DNA from: DAORHV01 sp964513925
Lineage (GTDB): Bacteria > Patescibacteriota > Gracilibacteria > Peribacterales > Peribacteraceae
Direction: 5' to 3'
Length of the DNA: 64,000 bases
Assembly: GCA_964513925.1 (NCBI GenBank)
Contig: CAZENR010000003.1
Span: 1-64,000 of the forward strand
A program made the translations under genes and the position numbers. This document shows positions 34,340 to 43,123 of the stretch, in pieces (within the stretch, counting starts at the first letter, position 1; every line of letters begins with the position of its first letter). The notes beneath the pieces are model-generated. The model worked only from the letters and a program-made list of their open reading frames with translations. It made no database searches and was not told where the DNA came from.

Positions 34340-35167
34340 CTAGCGTACAGCCGCAAGACGCCGCATGGCCTCATCTACGGCTTGTTCCAGCGGAAGGAAA
34401 CGGATTCCCTCGCGCTCCAATTTTGCCGTGGACAAGATGCAGTTGCTCCTCGCCGCCTTGGTCACCGACGCCAGTTGTCCGAGTGAAATACGCTCAAAAG
34501 CATGGGAAGGACGCACGTCGCGCTTGTACCGAACCATGAGATCGTAAGGAGAGATGGCACCCGGGTTGACCATGTTGTAAATACCCGTTGCTCGTTTTGC
34601 GACCAACTGCTTGGTAGCGGCGATGAAATCGGGAATGTAGGTGATGGAATTCCGAACATCCAGCACTTTGGTGTACTTGCTAACCTTGGTAATGAGGCAG
34701 CGCTCATGACCGGAGCCATCGAACGGCATGCGCAAACGCAGTTGCAGGACGGGAAAATCCTTCAGCATCTGATCCGACCACAACTTTGTTCTGGCGTAGA
34801 AGCTGCCAAAGAAATTAGGAGGGTCTTCCTCGGTGTAGCCGCTGCCGCCCTTTTCGCCCTCGTAAATGCACCCGGAGCCGACATGCACCCAATACACGCC
34901 GCGCTTGGAACATTGTTCCAGCAGCACCAGAGGACCGGTGACGTTGCTGGCGATGGTTTCGTGCTTATGATCTTCGCACCAGTCCACGTTTGGCCGACCG
35001 GTTTTCCCGGCGGCATTGAAGACGACATCCGGCTTCAGTTCGTCGAGCATGGCGGCCACTTGCTTTGGGTCGGCAATATCTATGCTTGGAGTATGCGCCT
35101 GGGGATACACGGCTTTGAGATGCGTGCCGATGTACCCGCGATGGCCGAGAATGACGATTGTTTCCAC
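34340..35167 (-). CDS. NAD(P)-dependent sugar reductase/epimerase (RmlD-like)
   Basis: 275 residues of the extended short-chain dehydrogenase family. Rossmann motif GHRGYIG at residues 8-14, DVVFNAAGKTGRPNVDWCE, and the catalytic YARTK (Tyr-x-x-x-Lys). Closest by eye to dTDP-4-dehydrorhamnose reductase (RmlD), but no other rml gene is adjacent, so the substrate is open. I chose GTG at 35167: TACAAT ends six bases upstream with TTGGGA 17 bases further up, and homology starts here. Confidence 0.85.
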   Translation of the reverse strand: METIVILGHRGYIGTHLKAVYPQAHTPSIDIADPKQVAAMLDELKPDVVFNAAGKTGRPNVDWCEDHKHETIASNVTGPLVLLEQCSKRGVYWVHVGSGCIYEGEKGGSGYTEEDPPNFFGSFYARTKLWSDQMLKDFPVLQLRLRMPFDGSGHERCLITKVSKYTKVLDVRNSITYIPDFIAATKQLVAKRATGIYNMVNPGAISPYDLMVRYKRDVRPSHAFERISLGQLASVTKAARSNCILSTAKLEREGIRFLPLEQAVDEAMRRLAAVR

Positions 35168-35173
35168 GAAAGG

Positions 35174-35202
35174 ATTGTAAGCCAACAATTGGCAATTCCC
35201 AA
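35174..35202 (-). promoter_or_regulatory. Promoter TTGGGA-17-TACAAT
   Basis: Minus-strand -10 (35174-35179) and -35 (35197-35202). The spacer contains the inverted repeat GCCAA-caa-TTGGC, a possible operator shared with the divergent gene. Confidence 0.6.
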
Positions 35203-35218
35203 TGCGTTTGGGTCTTGG

Positions 35219-35224
35219 TAGCAT
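35219..35224 (+). promoter_or_regulatory. -10 box TAGCAT, leaderless spacing
   Basis: TAGCAT followed by 7 bases and the ATG at 35232. Confidence 0.5.
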
Positions 35225-35231
35225 CGGTTAC

Positions 35232-35933
35232 ATGCAGGAGCCCGAGCTACCGCACCGCATCGAACGCACGCGCAACCGCTGTTCGCGCGCAATTTGGACC
35301 GACGAACAGGTCGTCATTCGCCTTGCGCGCGGCTTGAGCGCAGCCGAAGAGCAAGCTCACGTGGAAAACCTGCTCAGGCGCATTCGCAAGGCATACGTGC
35401 GCATGCAGCAACGCACGCTCATCGACCCGTTCCGGCAGTTACTCAGGTATGACTGTACGGAGTGCGATGTCGAGGTATCTTCCGGCAAGCGCTATCGTTT
35501 CCGACGTGAAGAAGGACGCTGCTTGCGAGCGCGTCAGGAGGCGGATGCATGGGTAGTGACCGCTTCGCCCGATACCGAAATGAAGGAATTGCATCGCATG
35601 TTCTGGCACTGCCTCTCGCAGAGCGAGTATGTGGAGGTCGTGGCACTCATCGACGCGATCAACGCCGACACGCTGCAGGTGCGGGTGCGCGACGTGAAAC
35701 TGCGCTTTGCCAACTCCAAGTGGGGCAGCTGTTCGGGTAACAACACCGTTATGCTGAACACCGCGCTGTTGTTTGTGCCCAGGCAAGTGCTGCACTACGT
35801 CATCGTGCATGAATTGGCGCATATAGAGCACCCAAACCATTCAAGTCGCTTTTGGCAAACGGTGGCCAAAGCCATGCCAGACTACCTAGAGGAGCGAGCT
35901 GCGCTAAAGGAGTATCGGCTGCCAACACTGTAG
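35232..35933 (+). CDS. YgjP-like (DUF45) metallopeptidase
   Basis: 233 residues, cytosolic. The C-terminal half carries the family signature: KWGSCSGNNTVMLNTALLFVP, then VIVHELAHIEHPNHSSRFW, which contains HELAH and the third His ligand. YgjP/WSS1-like proteins are zinc peptidases; substrates in bacteria are mostly unknown. The N-terminal 60 residues are basic and helical. Start at the ATG at 35232, supported by the leaderless -10. Confidence 0.9.
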   Translation: MQEPELPHRIERTRNRCSRAIWTDEQVVIRLARGLSAAEEQAHVENLLRRIRKAYVRMQQRTLIDPFRQLLRYDCTECDVEVSSGKRYRFRREEGRCLRARQEADAWVVTASPDTEMKELHRMFWHCLSQSEYVEVVALIDAINADTLQVRVRDVKLRFANSKWGSCSGNNTVMLNTALLFVPRQVLHYVIVHELAHIEHPNHSSRFWQTVAKAMPDYLEERAALKEYRLPTL

Positions 35934-35994
35934 GAGAACCAAGGAAAGCTAGCAGGGAAATGAAGATGTTGCCGCTTGTTTCAGCCGCTGATTT

Positions 35995-36020
35995 CCCCGT
36001 CTTTCGGGGGTGTGTGTTTT
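35995..36020 (+). terminator. Probable terminator before ftsK
   Basis: CCCCG-tcttt-CGGGG stem followed by GTGTGTGTTTT. Short but G/C-only. Confidence 0.5.
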
Positions 36021-36047
36021 CTCGTGCTACAAGACCATACTTTCCTG

Positions 36048-36053
36048 TAGAAT
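36048..36053 (+). promoter_or_regulatory. ftsK -10 box TAGAAT, leaderless spacing
   Basis: TAGAAT followed by exactly 7 bases and the ATG at 36061. No Shine-Dalgarno. Confidence 0.55.
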
Positions 36054-36060
36054 TGCCACC

Positions 36061-38295
36061 ATGCCGAAGGTTCGACGCAAAACCACCATCAAGCGCCGCA
36101 AAGCGCGCAGCAAGCAAAGCCTGGAACTGCAAGATCACACGCGCAGACAACTGAAGGCCATTGTTTCCGTAGGCCTTGGAATCGTGCTGCTGCTGGCACT
36201 GCAAGACAGTGCAGGATCTTTGGGCGGAGCCATTGGTCGGGGGTTAAAGGTGTTATTCGGTAGCTGGAGCGTGCTGTTTCCCATGTTCCTGATCGGCCTT
36301 GGCACGCTGCTCCTGTTTGCCAGTGAACCACGCGTTGAGCAAAAGCGAACCTGGGGACCGGCACTGTCGCTGCTGGCGTTCTTGGGCCTTGTGCACTTGA
36401 ACACGCCGGTCAGCGGCTCCATCGCCAACGAGCTGGATACCGTCGCCGGCGCTGTCGGGTTCATGGCGGCGTTCCCGTTCATTACGTTCTTGAGCGTCAA
36501 AGTGGGGTATGTAGTCCTTTCCTTGCTGTTCATAGCGGGATTGTTCATCGCTTTCGAGCCAGACATTCCGGCAATCTTGCGCAAACTGAAGCCGGAAGAA
36601 ACAAGTCGAAAAGTCGTACGCCAGCGTGCTGTAGAACGCGAGGAGGAAGAGCCGGAGGAAGTGTATGGCGACCTCATAGAACACGGCGCCAAAAAGGATG
36701 AAGAAGAGCAGGAAGTGGAGCAACCAGACTTGAACATCGTGCGTCCGGCATTTGCAGAAAAGAAGATCGGCGACGAAGAAGAAGAGCAACCCAAGCCCAA
36801 AGTCGCGCCGAAGCCCAAGCAAACCGGACTGATAGAAATGAAGGACACACGCTTTGAAGAATGGAAATTCCCGGAGATGGACTTACTAGAAAGCAAGCAC
36901 AGCGAACTCACGGTAAAAGACGAGGATTTGAAGGAGCAGGCTGTGCGCATTCAGCAGAAGCTGAGCGAATTCGACATTGCGGTTACCATGAAGGATGCCC
37001 ACCCCGGCCCGACCGTAACGCAGTTTACGCTGCAGCCAGCCGAAGGCGTAAAGCTGTCCAAAATCGGCTCGCTCAAAGATGACTTGGCCTTAGCTCTGGC
37101 AGCCACCAGCCTTCGTATCGAAGCGCCCATTCCAGGGAAGTCGCTTGTAGGCATAGAAATGCCGAACATCGTTCGCTCCACCGTGTATTTGCGCGAGCTT
37201 CTGGAAAGCAATGCCTTCCGCCAATCCGATTCGCCGCTAACCATTCCTCTCGGACGCGGGGTATCCGGCGACGCCATGGTTGCCACCATCGAGGACATGC
37301 CTCACTTACTGATCGCCGGCGCCACCGGAGCCGGTAAGTCGGTGTGCATGAACACGTTCCTCATTTCGCTCTTGTTCCAGAATGCTCCGCATGAGCTGAA
37401 GTTCATTCTCATCGACCCCAAGCGCGTTGAGCTTATGCCCTACAACGGCATTCCCCACCTGCTCACGCCGGTCATTACCGAAAGCGAGAAGGCGCTGCAG
37501 GCCTTGCGCTGGGCAATAGCAGAAATGGGTCGACGGTTGCACAAGTTCTCCGAAACGGGCGTACGCAACTTAAACGAGTACAACGAAAAGCAGGAGGATG
37601 AAGAGAAGATTCTGCCGCGTATTGTCATCGTTATCGACGAATTGGCCGACCTGATGATGCGTCAGCACCGCAAAGACACCGAAACCATGATCGCACGCAT
37701 CGCCCAAATGGCGCGCGCAGTCGGCATGCACTTGGTCATTGCCACGCAACGCCCAAGCGTGGACGTGATTACCGGTCTTATTAAAGCCAACATCCCCACC
37801 CGCATCGCCTTCCGCGTGGTCTCGGCAATCGACTCGCGTACCATTCTCGACTCGATTGGCGCGGAAGACCTGCTCGGCAAAGGCGATATGTTGTACATGA
37901 CTGCCTCGACGCCGAACCCCGTGCGTATTCAGGGTATTTACGTGTCGACCAAGGAAGTGGAGCGCGTCATCAACGCAGTAAAGGTTGCAGGCGGAGGAAT
38001 GCTGACTGAGGAAATTACCCTCGGTGACGGCAACGAGGAAAACGGTGCGGTAACCGGCGGCACAACCAGTATCGACCTGGATGCAGACGACAACGGCGGT
38101 GACGAGCTGTTCTTTGACGCCGTGCGCATTGTGCAAGCATCGCAAAAAGCATCTGCCAGCTTGCTCCAGCGCCAGCTGAAGGTGGGGTATGCCCGCGCTG
38201 CACGCCTGCTAGATATCATGGAGGAAAAAGGCCTGGTTGGTCCGGCAGACGGTGCCAAGGCGCGCAAGATCTTTATGGATAAGACAGCCGTCTAA
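36061..38295 (+). CDS. ftsK: FtsK/SpoIIIE DNA translocase
   Basis: 744 residues. A very basic N-terminal tail, four transmembrane helices (about 35-180), a Glu-rich linker, then the motor. Walker A GATGAGKSV lies near residue 421, followed by ILIDPKRVEL, Walker B IVIVIDELADLMM and ATQRPSVDVITGLIKANIPTRIAF. The last 65 residues form the gamma winged helix (SASLLQRQLKVGYARAARLLDIMEEKGLVGP) that reads KOPS-type sequences. Moves chromosome termini through the division septum. Begins at MPKVRRK, matching the leaderless -10. Confidence 0.97.
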   Translation: MPKVRRKTTIKRRKARSKQSLELQDHTRRQLKAIVSVGLGIVLLLALQDSAGSLGGAIGRGLKVLFGSWSVLFPMFLIGLGTLLLFASEPRVEQKRTWGPALSLLAFLGLVHLNTPVSGSIANELDTVAGAVGFMAAFPFITFLSVKVGYVVLSLLFIAGLFIAFEPDIPAILRKLKPEETSRKVVRQRAVEREEEEPEEVYGDLIEHGAKKDEEEQEVEQPDLNIVRPAFAEKKIGDEEEEQPKPKVAPKPKQTGLIEMKDTRFEEWKFPEMDLLESKHSELTVKDEDLKEQAVRIQQKLSEFDIAVTMKDAHPGPTVTQFTLQPAEGVKLSKIGSLKDDLALALAATSLRIEAPIPGKSLVGIEMPNIVRSTVYLRELLESNAFRQSDSPLTIPLGRGVSGDAMVATIEDMPHLLIAGATGAGKSVCMNTFLISLLFQNAPHELKFILIDPKRVELMPYNGIPHLLTPVITESEKALQALRWAIAEMGRRLHKFSETGVRNLNEYNEKQEDEEKILPRIVIVIDELADLMMRQHRKDTETMIARIAQMARAVGMHLVIATQRPSVDVITGLIKANIPTRIAFRVVSAIDSRTILDSIGAEDLLGKGDMLYMTASTPNPVRIQGIYVSTKEVERVINAVKVAGGGMLTEEITLGDGNEENGAVTGGTTSIDLDADDNGGDELFFDAVRIVQASQKASASLLQRQLKVGYARAARLLDIMEEKGLVGPADGAKARKIFMDKTAV

Positions 38296-38305
38296 CAGGC
38301 ATGCA

Positions 38306-38911
38306 ATGAAGCTCCTCGCTGGCACCAACAACAAAGGCAAGCTGATTGAAATTCGCGAAGCCCTGGCAGGCTTGCCTATAGAGCTCTGCGGACCAGCCGA
38401 TATCGGCATAGCGTCGGACCCGGAAGAGCACGGCGAAACATTCAAGGAAAACGCGCTGATCAAAGCCCGGCACTTTCGCGAGCTATCGAAGTTGCCCACT
38501 ATGGCCGACGATTCGGGCATTGTGGTCGACGCGCTGGCCGGAGAACTGGGTATTGCAACGCGTCGCTGGGGCGCAGGCCCTAAAGCCAGCGACAAGGAGT
38601 GGATTGATTTCTTTTTGCGTCGCATGGCCAGCGAGAAGAACAAGAAGGCCACCTTTGTCTGCTGCATTGCCTATATCGATGCAGATGGGAATGAACATGT
38701 ATTCAACGGCGCATGCAGCGGAAGCATCACACAGACGCTGGAGGCAGACTACCTGCCAGGCTTACCCATCTCTGCCTGTTTTAAGCCCGATGGATTTGAT
38801 TGCGTCTACTCAGCCATGAAAGTTGAACAAAAAAATAGTACATCTCATCGTGGCCGAGCGTTGCGCGCCTTCAAGGCATATCTGAGCGAACACCTCGACA
38901 AGCATGTATAA
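38306..38911 (+). CDS. Non-canonical purine NTP pyrophosphatase (HAM1/RdgB)
   Basis: 201 residues. The N-terminal LLAGTNNKGKLIEIREAL and central TMADDSGIVVDALAGELGI motifs are diagnostic of the Maf/HAM1 inosine/xanthosine triphosphatase family, which cleans dITP and XTP from the nucleotide pool. Ten bases after the ftsK stop, so probably the same mRNA. Confidence 0.94.
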   Translation: MKLLAGTNNKGKLIEIREALAGLPIELCGPADIGIASDPEEHGETFKENALIKARHFRELSKLPTMADDSGIVVDALAGELGIATRRWGAGPKASDKEWIDFFLRRMASEKNKKATFVCCIAYIDADGNEHVFNGACSGSITQTLEADYLPGLPISACFKPDGFDCVYSAMKVEQKNSTSHRGRALRAFKAYLSEHLDKHV

Positions 38912-38935
38912 ACTAGCGTAAAGAGTAATTTGTGG

Positions 38936-38941
38936 TACAGT
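38936..38941 (+). promoter_or_regulatory. -10 box TACAGT, leaderless spacing
   Basis: TACAGT followed by 8 bases and the ATG at 38950. Confidence 0.5.
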
Positions 38942-38949
38942 AGCGCGCT

Positions 38950-39207
38950 ATGGCAACTCTCAACCAGCTCGTAGCCGAGCTAGCCAATACGCAAACATTC
39001 GAAGCAGCCGACAGGGCTCGCAAGGAGGTGCAGTACTTGGGACTGCGCCGGGGCGACCAGGAACTGCAGCGCGAGCTGATTGCCGGGTATGCAAGGTGCA
39101 TCAGCGATCATGCCCGTGGCGAAATACTATGGCTGCTTGAACTCAACACCCACGAGCATGCCGAATTCGTACGACTCCGCAAACAGCTGACCGAAGACAA
39201 ACGTTAG
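38950..39207 (+). CDS. Small helical orphan protein
   Basis: 85 residues, soluble and predicted all-helical, with Arg/Glu/Leu heptad character. No family recognised. A leaderless -10 supports the start. It is convergent with the UvrD-like gene, 10 bases apart. Confidence 0.65.
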   Translation: MATLNQLVAELANTQTFEAADRARKEVQYLGLRRGDQELQRELIAGYARCISDHARGEILWLLELNTHEHAEFVRLRKQLTEDKR

Positions 39208-39217
39208 TGCTGCTGCG

Positions 39218-42166
39218 CTACAGCGGTGTGAAATCCAGCGCCTGAATTTTTGCCCATACGGCGACCACTACCGCAGCAAGTTCTTTTTTCTGCGCTTCGG
39301 ATACCGTAAACGGGCGCAGCACCGGGTGCTCTGCTCCTTCGCCGATGAAATCCAGCGCAAAAGTGGATGGCGTCAGCATGGGCATGCCGTGTTCTAAGAG
39401 CAATGCGTAGAATACCAGTTGCCGGAAGTAGTCCCCTTCCAGAATTTGCGATTCGGTCTTGGGTCTTCCGGTCTTGAAATCCAGCACGATGGCATTGGCA
39501 GACGCCGGATGTTCCAGATCGATTCGATCGATTTTGCCCTTGATTGGCACGTCGCCCAAATGGGTGGACACCGCGTACTCCACAAACCCGATACAAGGCG
39601 GTGGCCCCGCAAGGCGCTGCTGGTAGTAACGCGGCAATGCCTCGTCGCCCAGTGCCTTCAGCCTGGCATGTTCGGCATCGGTAAGCACCTCGCGTTCGGA
39701 CAGATACCTGTGGAATGCCGCCACGAACTCCGTATCACCCAATCCCCTGCCTTCCTTTGTGGCTAAAGCCCACTGCTTTAGCGCATCGTGCACGGCGTTG
39801 CCGTACACCAGGCTTGCCTGCTTGGACTGGGGCACTTGGAGCAAGTCGCGCTCCAAGAACATCTGCGGATCTTCCAAAAAGTGATTTAGTGCCGTTACCG
39901 ACAGGGCATAGTCTTTTAGGCGGTGGCGCAGGAATGCCTGGAATTCCTTGTCGATGTGGCGCGGTGGCTTTAAGAGCAAGCTGATGGCTTCATCGGGTTT
40001 TTTCAGCTCTGTCTCCTGTTCGGGCAGTTCGCCAGCTTCGGCAAAGAATGCCGACGGACTCACGGCCTTGTTTCTGTCGCCGGACGTCAGTTGCTTGGGG
40101 CAAGTGAAGACCAGCTCGTGCTTGGCGCGCGTCATTGCAACAAAGGCAACGCGACGCTCGTCTTGGCCCTTTTCGAAGGATTTCTGCTCCTTCTCCCAGC
40201 CGAACAATAAGTCCTCGGGGATGGAAATGCCATGGTGACCCATGCGGTTGTTCCAGTGGCGATCGCGGAAGTTTGTCAGGAACACCGTGTGGAATTCCAA
40301 GCCCTTGCTGCGGTGCGCGGTCATAAGCTGTATGCCGGCATCTGTCAGGTGCGGCAAATCGTACGTCAGGCGTAAATCGCCGTAATCGGGATCACCGTAC
40401 ATCTCCAGGTCGTCCATGAACTGCCGGAAAGAGAATGCCGGCGATTCGTAGCAGCGGTACTTCACACGATCGAAGAACTCCTGCAGCGCGGCGTAATCGA
40501 GCGGATCTACCGCCTTGCCCTGCACCGTTGCCACTTGCAACAAACCGCTTTGCTTCAGGGCCTTTTCCACTGTTTCCACCACCGTACGACTGCCCAGCTT
40601 ATTGTGTAGATCAAGCAGAACGTCCCGGGCGTGCAGCAACGACTTGCGGTCTGCAAGAGCCAGGACATCGTCCTTCTTCGCTTTTTCTCCTATGGAAAGC
40701 AACACGTCCACAAGCGTACTCTCGCCTTTTGCTTCGCGGCGCGCATCGAACACCCTGCCCAAATCCGCCGGATGACACCCGAAGCATTCGCACGCCATGG
40801 CCGCCCCAAGCAAACCGCTGTCACCCGGCTTGTGCACCGCCTTCAAGATCGCTATGGCCTGCTGCACCAGCGGGTGCAGCAGCAAGTCGACCCTGCCGGT
40901 CATCTGCACCGGGATTCCGCGAGCGGTGAGCACATCGTAAATGGGACGAAGCTCTGCATTGGTTTGGGTAAGTACCGCAATCTCCTGCGGAGCAATCCCC
41001 TCCCCTATCCGCTCCTCTATCATATCCGCAAGCAACCACGGCTCGGTCATGTCGCTGGGAGAAAGCAGCAACGCCGGACTCGGCGATTTCTTTTTGACTG
41101 CCGAAACCAACGTTTTATCCAAGTCCGGAATACGGCCGACAAGACGCTCGGTATTGTGCTGAATCAGTGCTGCGGCTGCATCGAGCACCGGCTGCGGGCA
41201 ACGGTAACTGGTTTTCAACACGATGACCGGTGCTTTGGGAAAGCGTCTATGAAACGACAGGATATTGGTAAGGTTCGCCCCCTGGAAACGGTAAATTGCC
41301 TGGTCGTCGTCACCCACCACGAACAAGTTCGGATGATCTTCCGGCGTTCTAGGTTGGGTAAGCAGGTCGATGAGTGCGTACTGCGATCCGTTGGTGTCCT
41401 GGAATTCGTCGACGAGTATGTACAAATAGCGCTCCTGTAGCGATGCCAGCAACCAATCGTGCTCGCGCAGTGCGGCCAGCACGTTTAGGATCATATCGTC
41501 GTAGTCGTAGCGACCCGTTGCCTCCAATTGCTTCTGGTAGCGCAAATACACCTCTACCAGCTCGCGGAACTTCCGCGCCTTGCGCAAATTGTTTTCATGC
41601 GCCTTGGTTCCCTCGCGGCTGGCGGAGGCGAGGACACTCTCGTTTTCATCGGCTATGCGTTTCAGCTCCTGCTCATCGGTCTTGCCTTCGCGCTTGAGCA
41701 AGCTGATGCGCGAAAGGATATCGGCAATGCCTCGATGCGGGTCTTTTTTGTTCACCAGCTCCAAATTCGGCAACAACTCGTCGATGATGGAGCGGACAAG
41801 ACGGTAGCGTTCGACATCGCTGATTTGCTCCAAAGCCGACCAGCGCTCGAACACCGTTGGGTGCTGCAGAATGCACTCGTTACAAAACCCGTGAATGGTG
41901 TGCACGGCAACGCCGTAAGCATCGGGCCCTATGAGCTTGCGCAGGCGCTCTCGCATCGCCGTAGCGCCGCTGTTACTGAACGTAAGACAGAGAATATTCC
42001 CCGGTCGCACTTGGGTGCGCTTGAGAATGTTTGCTACACGCATACCCAGCGTCTGGGTTTTGCCGGTGCCAGGCCCTGCAACTACCATCACCGGGCCTTC
42101 TATGGTATCCACTGCCCGGCGCTGGTCTGGATTCAAGCGTTCCAGTTCACTGCTAAACGACTTCAT
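39218..42166 (-). CDS. UvrD-family helicase with C-terminal PD-(D/E)XK nuclease
   Basis: 982 residues. SF1A helicase motifs in order: Q-motif LNPDQRRAVDT, Walker A GPGTGKT, motif II LVDEFQDTNGSQ, motif III VGDDDQAIYRFQGA, motif IV TSYRCPQ, motifs V/VI (TAHRSKGLEF, AFVAMTRAKHELVFTC). The last 250 residues add a RecB-like nuclease: GKIDRIDLEH, VLDFKTGRPK, QLVFYALLL. This resembles AddA/AdnA-type recombination-repair nuclease-helicases more than plain UvrD. ATG at 42166 with TAGAAT seven bases upstream. Confidence 0.92.
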   Translation of the reverse strand: MKSFSSELERLNPDQRRAVDTIEGPVMVVAGPGTGKTQTLGMRVANILKRTQVRPGNILCLTFSNSGATAMRERLRKLIGPDAYGVAVHTIHGFCNECILQHPTVFERWSALEQISDVERYRLVRSIIDELLPNLELVNKKDPHRGIADILSRISLLKREGKTDEQELKRIADENESVLASASREGTKAHENNLRKARKFRELVEVYLRYQKQLEATGRYDYDDMILNVLAALREHDWLLASLQERYLYILVDEFQDTNGSQYALIDLLTQPRTPEDHPNLFVVGDDDQAIYRFQGANLTNILSFHRRFPKAPVIVLKTSYRCPQPVLDAAAALIQHNTERLVGRIPDLDKTLVSAVKKKSPSPALLLSPSDMTEPWLLADMIEERIGEGIAPQEIAVLTQTNAELRPIYDVLTARGIPVQMTGRVDLLLHPLVQQAIAILKAVHKPGDSGLLGAAMACECFGCHPADLGRVFDARREAKGESTLVDVLLSIGEKAKKDDVLALADRKSLLHARDVLLDLHNKLGSRTVVETVEKALKQSGLLQVATVQGKAVDPLDYAALQEFFDRVKYRCYESPAFSFRQFMDDLEMYGDPDYGDLRLTYDLPHLTDAGIQLMTAHRSKGLEFHTVFLTNFRDRHWNNRMGHHGISIPEDLLFGWEKEQKSFEKGQDERRVAFVAMTRAKHELVFTCPKQLTSGDRNKAVSPSAFFAEAGELPEQETELKKPDEAISLLLKPPRHIDKEFQAFLRHRLKDYALSVTALNHFLEDPQMFLERDLLQVPQSKQASLVYGNAVHDALKQWALATKEGRGLGDTEFVAAFHRYLSEREVLTDAEHARLKALGDEALPRYYQQRLAGPPPCIGFVEYAVSTHLGDVPIKGKIDRIDLEHPASANAIVLDFKTGRPKTESQILEGDYFRQLVFYALLLEHGMPMLTPSTFALDFIGEGAEHPVLRPFTVSEAQKKELAAVVVAVWAKIQALDFTPL

Positions 42167-42173
42167 GACAGCG

Positions 42174-42179
42174 ATTCTA
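42174..42179 (-). promoter_or_regulatory. -10 box TAGAAT, leaderless spacing
   Basis: Minus-strand TAGAAT followed by exactly 7 bases and the ATG at 42166. It lies in the 22-base spacer after the membrane-protein gene. Confidence 0.55.
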
Positions 42180-42188
42180 CACCTAGGC

Positions 42189-43121
42189 CTACCTGTTGCT
42201 AAGCAACACCGCACGCGTAACGCGCACCTGGTACACGGCCGCAAACGCGACTGCCAGCACCAAGCTCAAGAGCCAGAGCAGCATGCCAGCCTTGGCCTCC
42301 ATGACGGAAACGATGGAAACCACCAAAGATCCTATCCAGAGCAGCGACAACACCGTCAAGCCGCCAATCAGCAGCAATCCAAACACCATAGGCAACCTGC
42401 CCCGCGCCTTGGCCGCCGACAGCCTGGCGCTCTCCAGAATGCCGTGCTGACGCGAAAGCAACAATGCAGGGGCAAGTGCATACCGTGAGAGCAAGACACA
42501 AGACAGCAGCATGCCAACCACAGTTACCGTCACAAACAGCTGCTCACCCATTGCATACGAGGCAACGACCATGATGATCATGGGTATCCAGGCAAACGAC
42601 CGGAGCAATGACCACGACAACAAGAGTGATGTGCGCCACATATCTCCCGGCAAGCGCTTGAGCGCATCGACTGCGCCACGTGCCTCCTGAATGCTGATGA
42701 GCAAGAAGTAGATCCACGATACGTACAGCACGAACAGTGCAACAAACGCAGCGCCAAACACAAACGGCGTTGCCACCAGCACAAAGTACAATGCAGCATT
42801 CTGCGGCGTCGGTACGAAACCGTGCTCTGCCGGAGAACCTCCGGCGGTAATACTCTGTTGCAGCGAGCCAACGATGCGATCCACCTCCGCAGCAGGCGCG
42901 CCCGTCGTCATCAGGCTTTGCAAACTCTCTTCAAATTGCTCTGAACTCAGTCCGGTTTGCTCGCGAATTGCCACAATTTTCTGATCCATGGCACGCGCAA
43001 AGTACGCCTGGTTCACCGCAAGCAACATGCCAAAGATAAGCACGCCTATACCCACCGCCTTCCAGCGAACCAGTAGGAAACTCCATGTCTCGCTTAGCAA
43101 TGCAGCTGCAGACTGGAACAT
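42189..43121 (-). CDS. Polytopic membrane protein in rpoD operon
   Basis: 310 residues with six or so transmembrane helices: one near the N-terminus, a soluble helical loop (about 45-105), then five more. No transporter signature seen; the DALKRLPGDMWRTSLLLSW loop and overall layout resemble glycerophosphoryl-diester-type or YciC-like membrane domains, but this is weak. ATG at 43121, two bases after the rpoD stop, with AGGAG upstream overlapping the rpoD 3' end, one of the few Shine-Dalgarno sites here. Confidence 0.75.
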   Translation of the reverse strand: MFQSAAALLSETWSFLLVRWKAVGIGVLIFGMLLAVNQAYFARAMDQKIVAIREQTGLSSEQFEESLQSLMTTGAPAAEVDRIVGSLQQSITAGGSPAEHGFVPTPQNAALYFVLVATPFVFGAAFVALFVLYVSWIYFLLISIQEARGAVDALKRLPGDMWRTSLLLSWSLLRSFAWIPMIIMVVASYAMGEQLFVTVTVVGMLLSCVLLSRYALAPALLLSRQHGILESARLSAAKARGRLPMVFGLLLIGGLTVLSLLWIGSLVVSIVSVMEAKAGMLLWLLSLVLAVAFAAVYQVRVTRAVLLSNR

Positions 43122-43123
43122 GC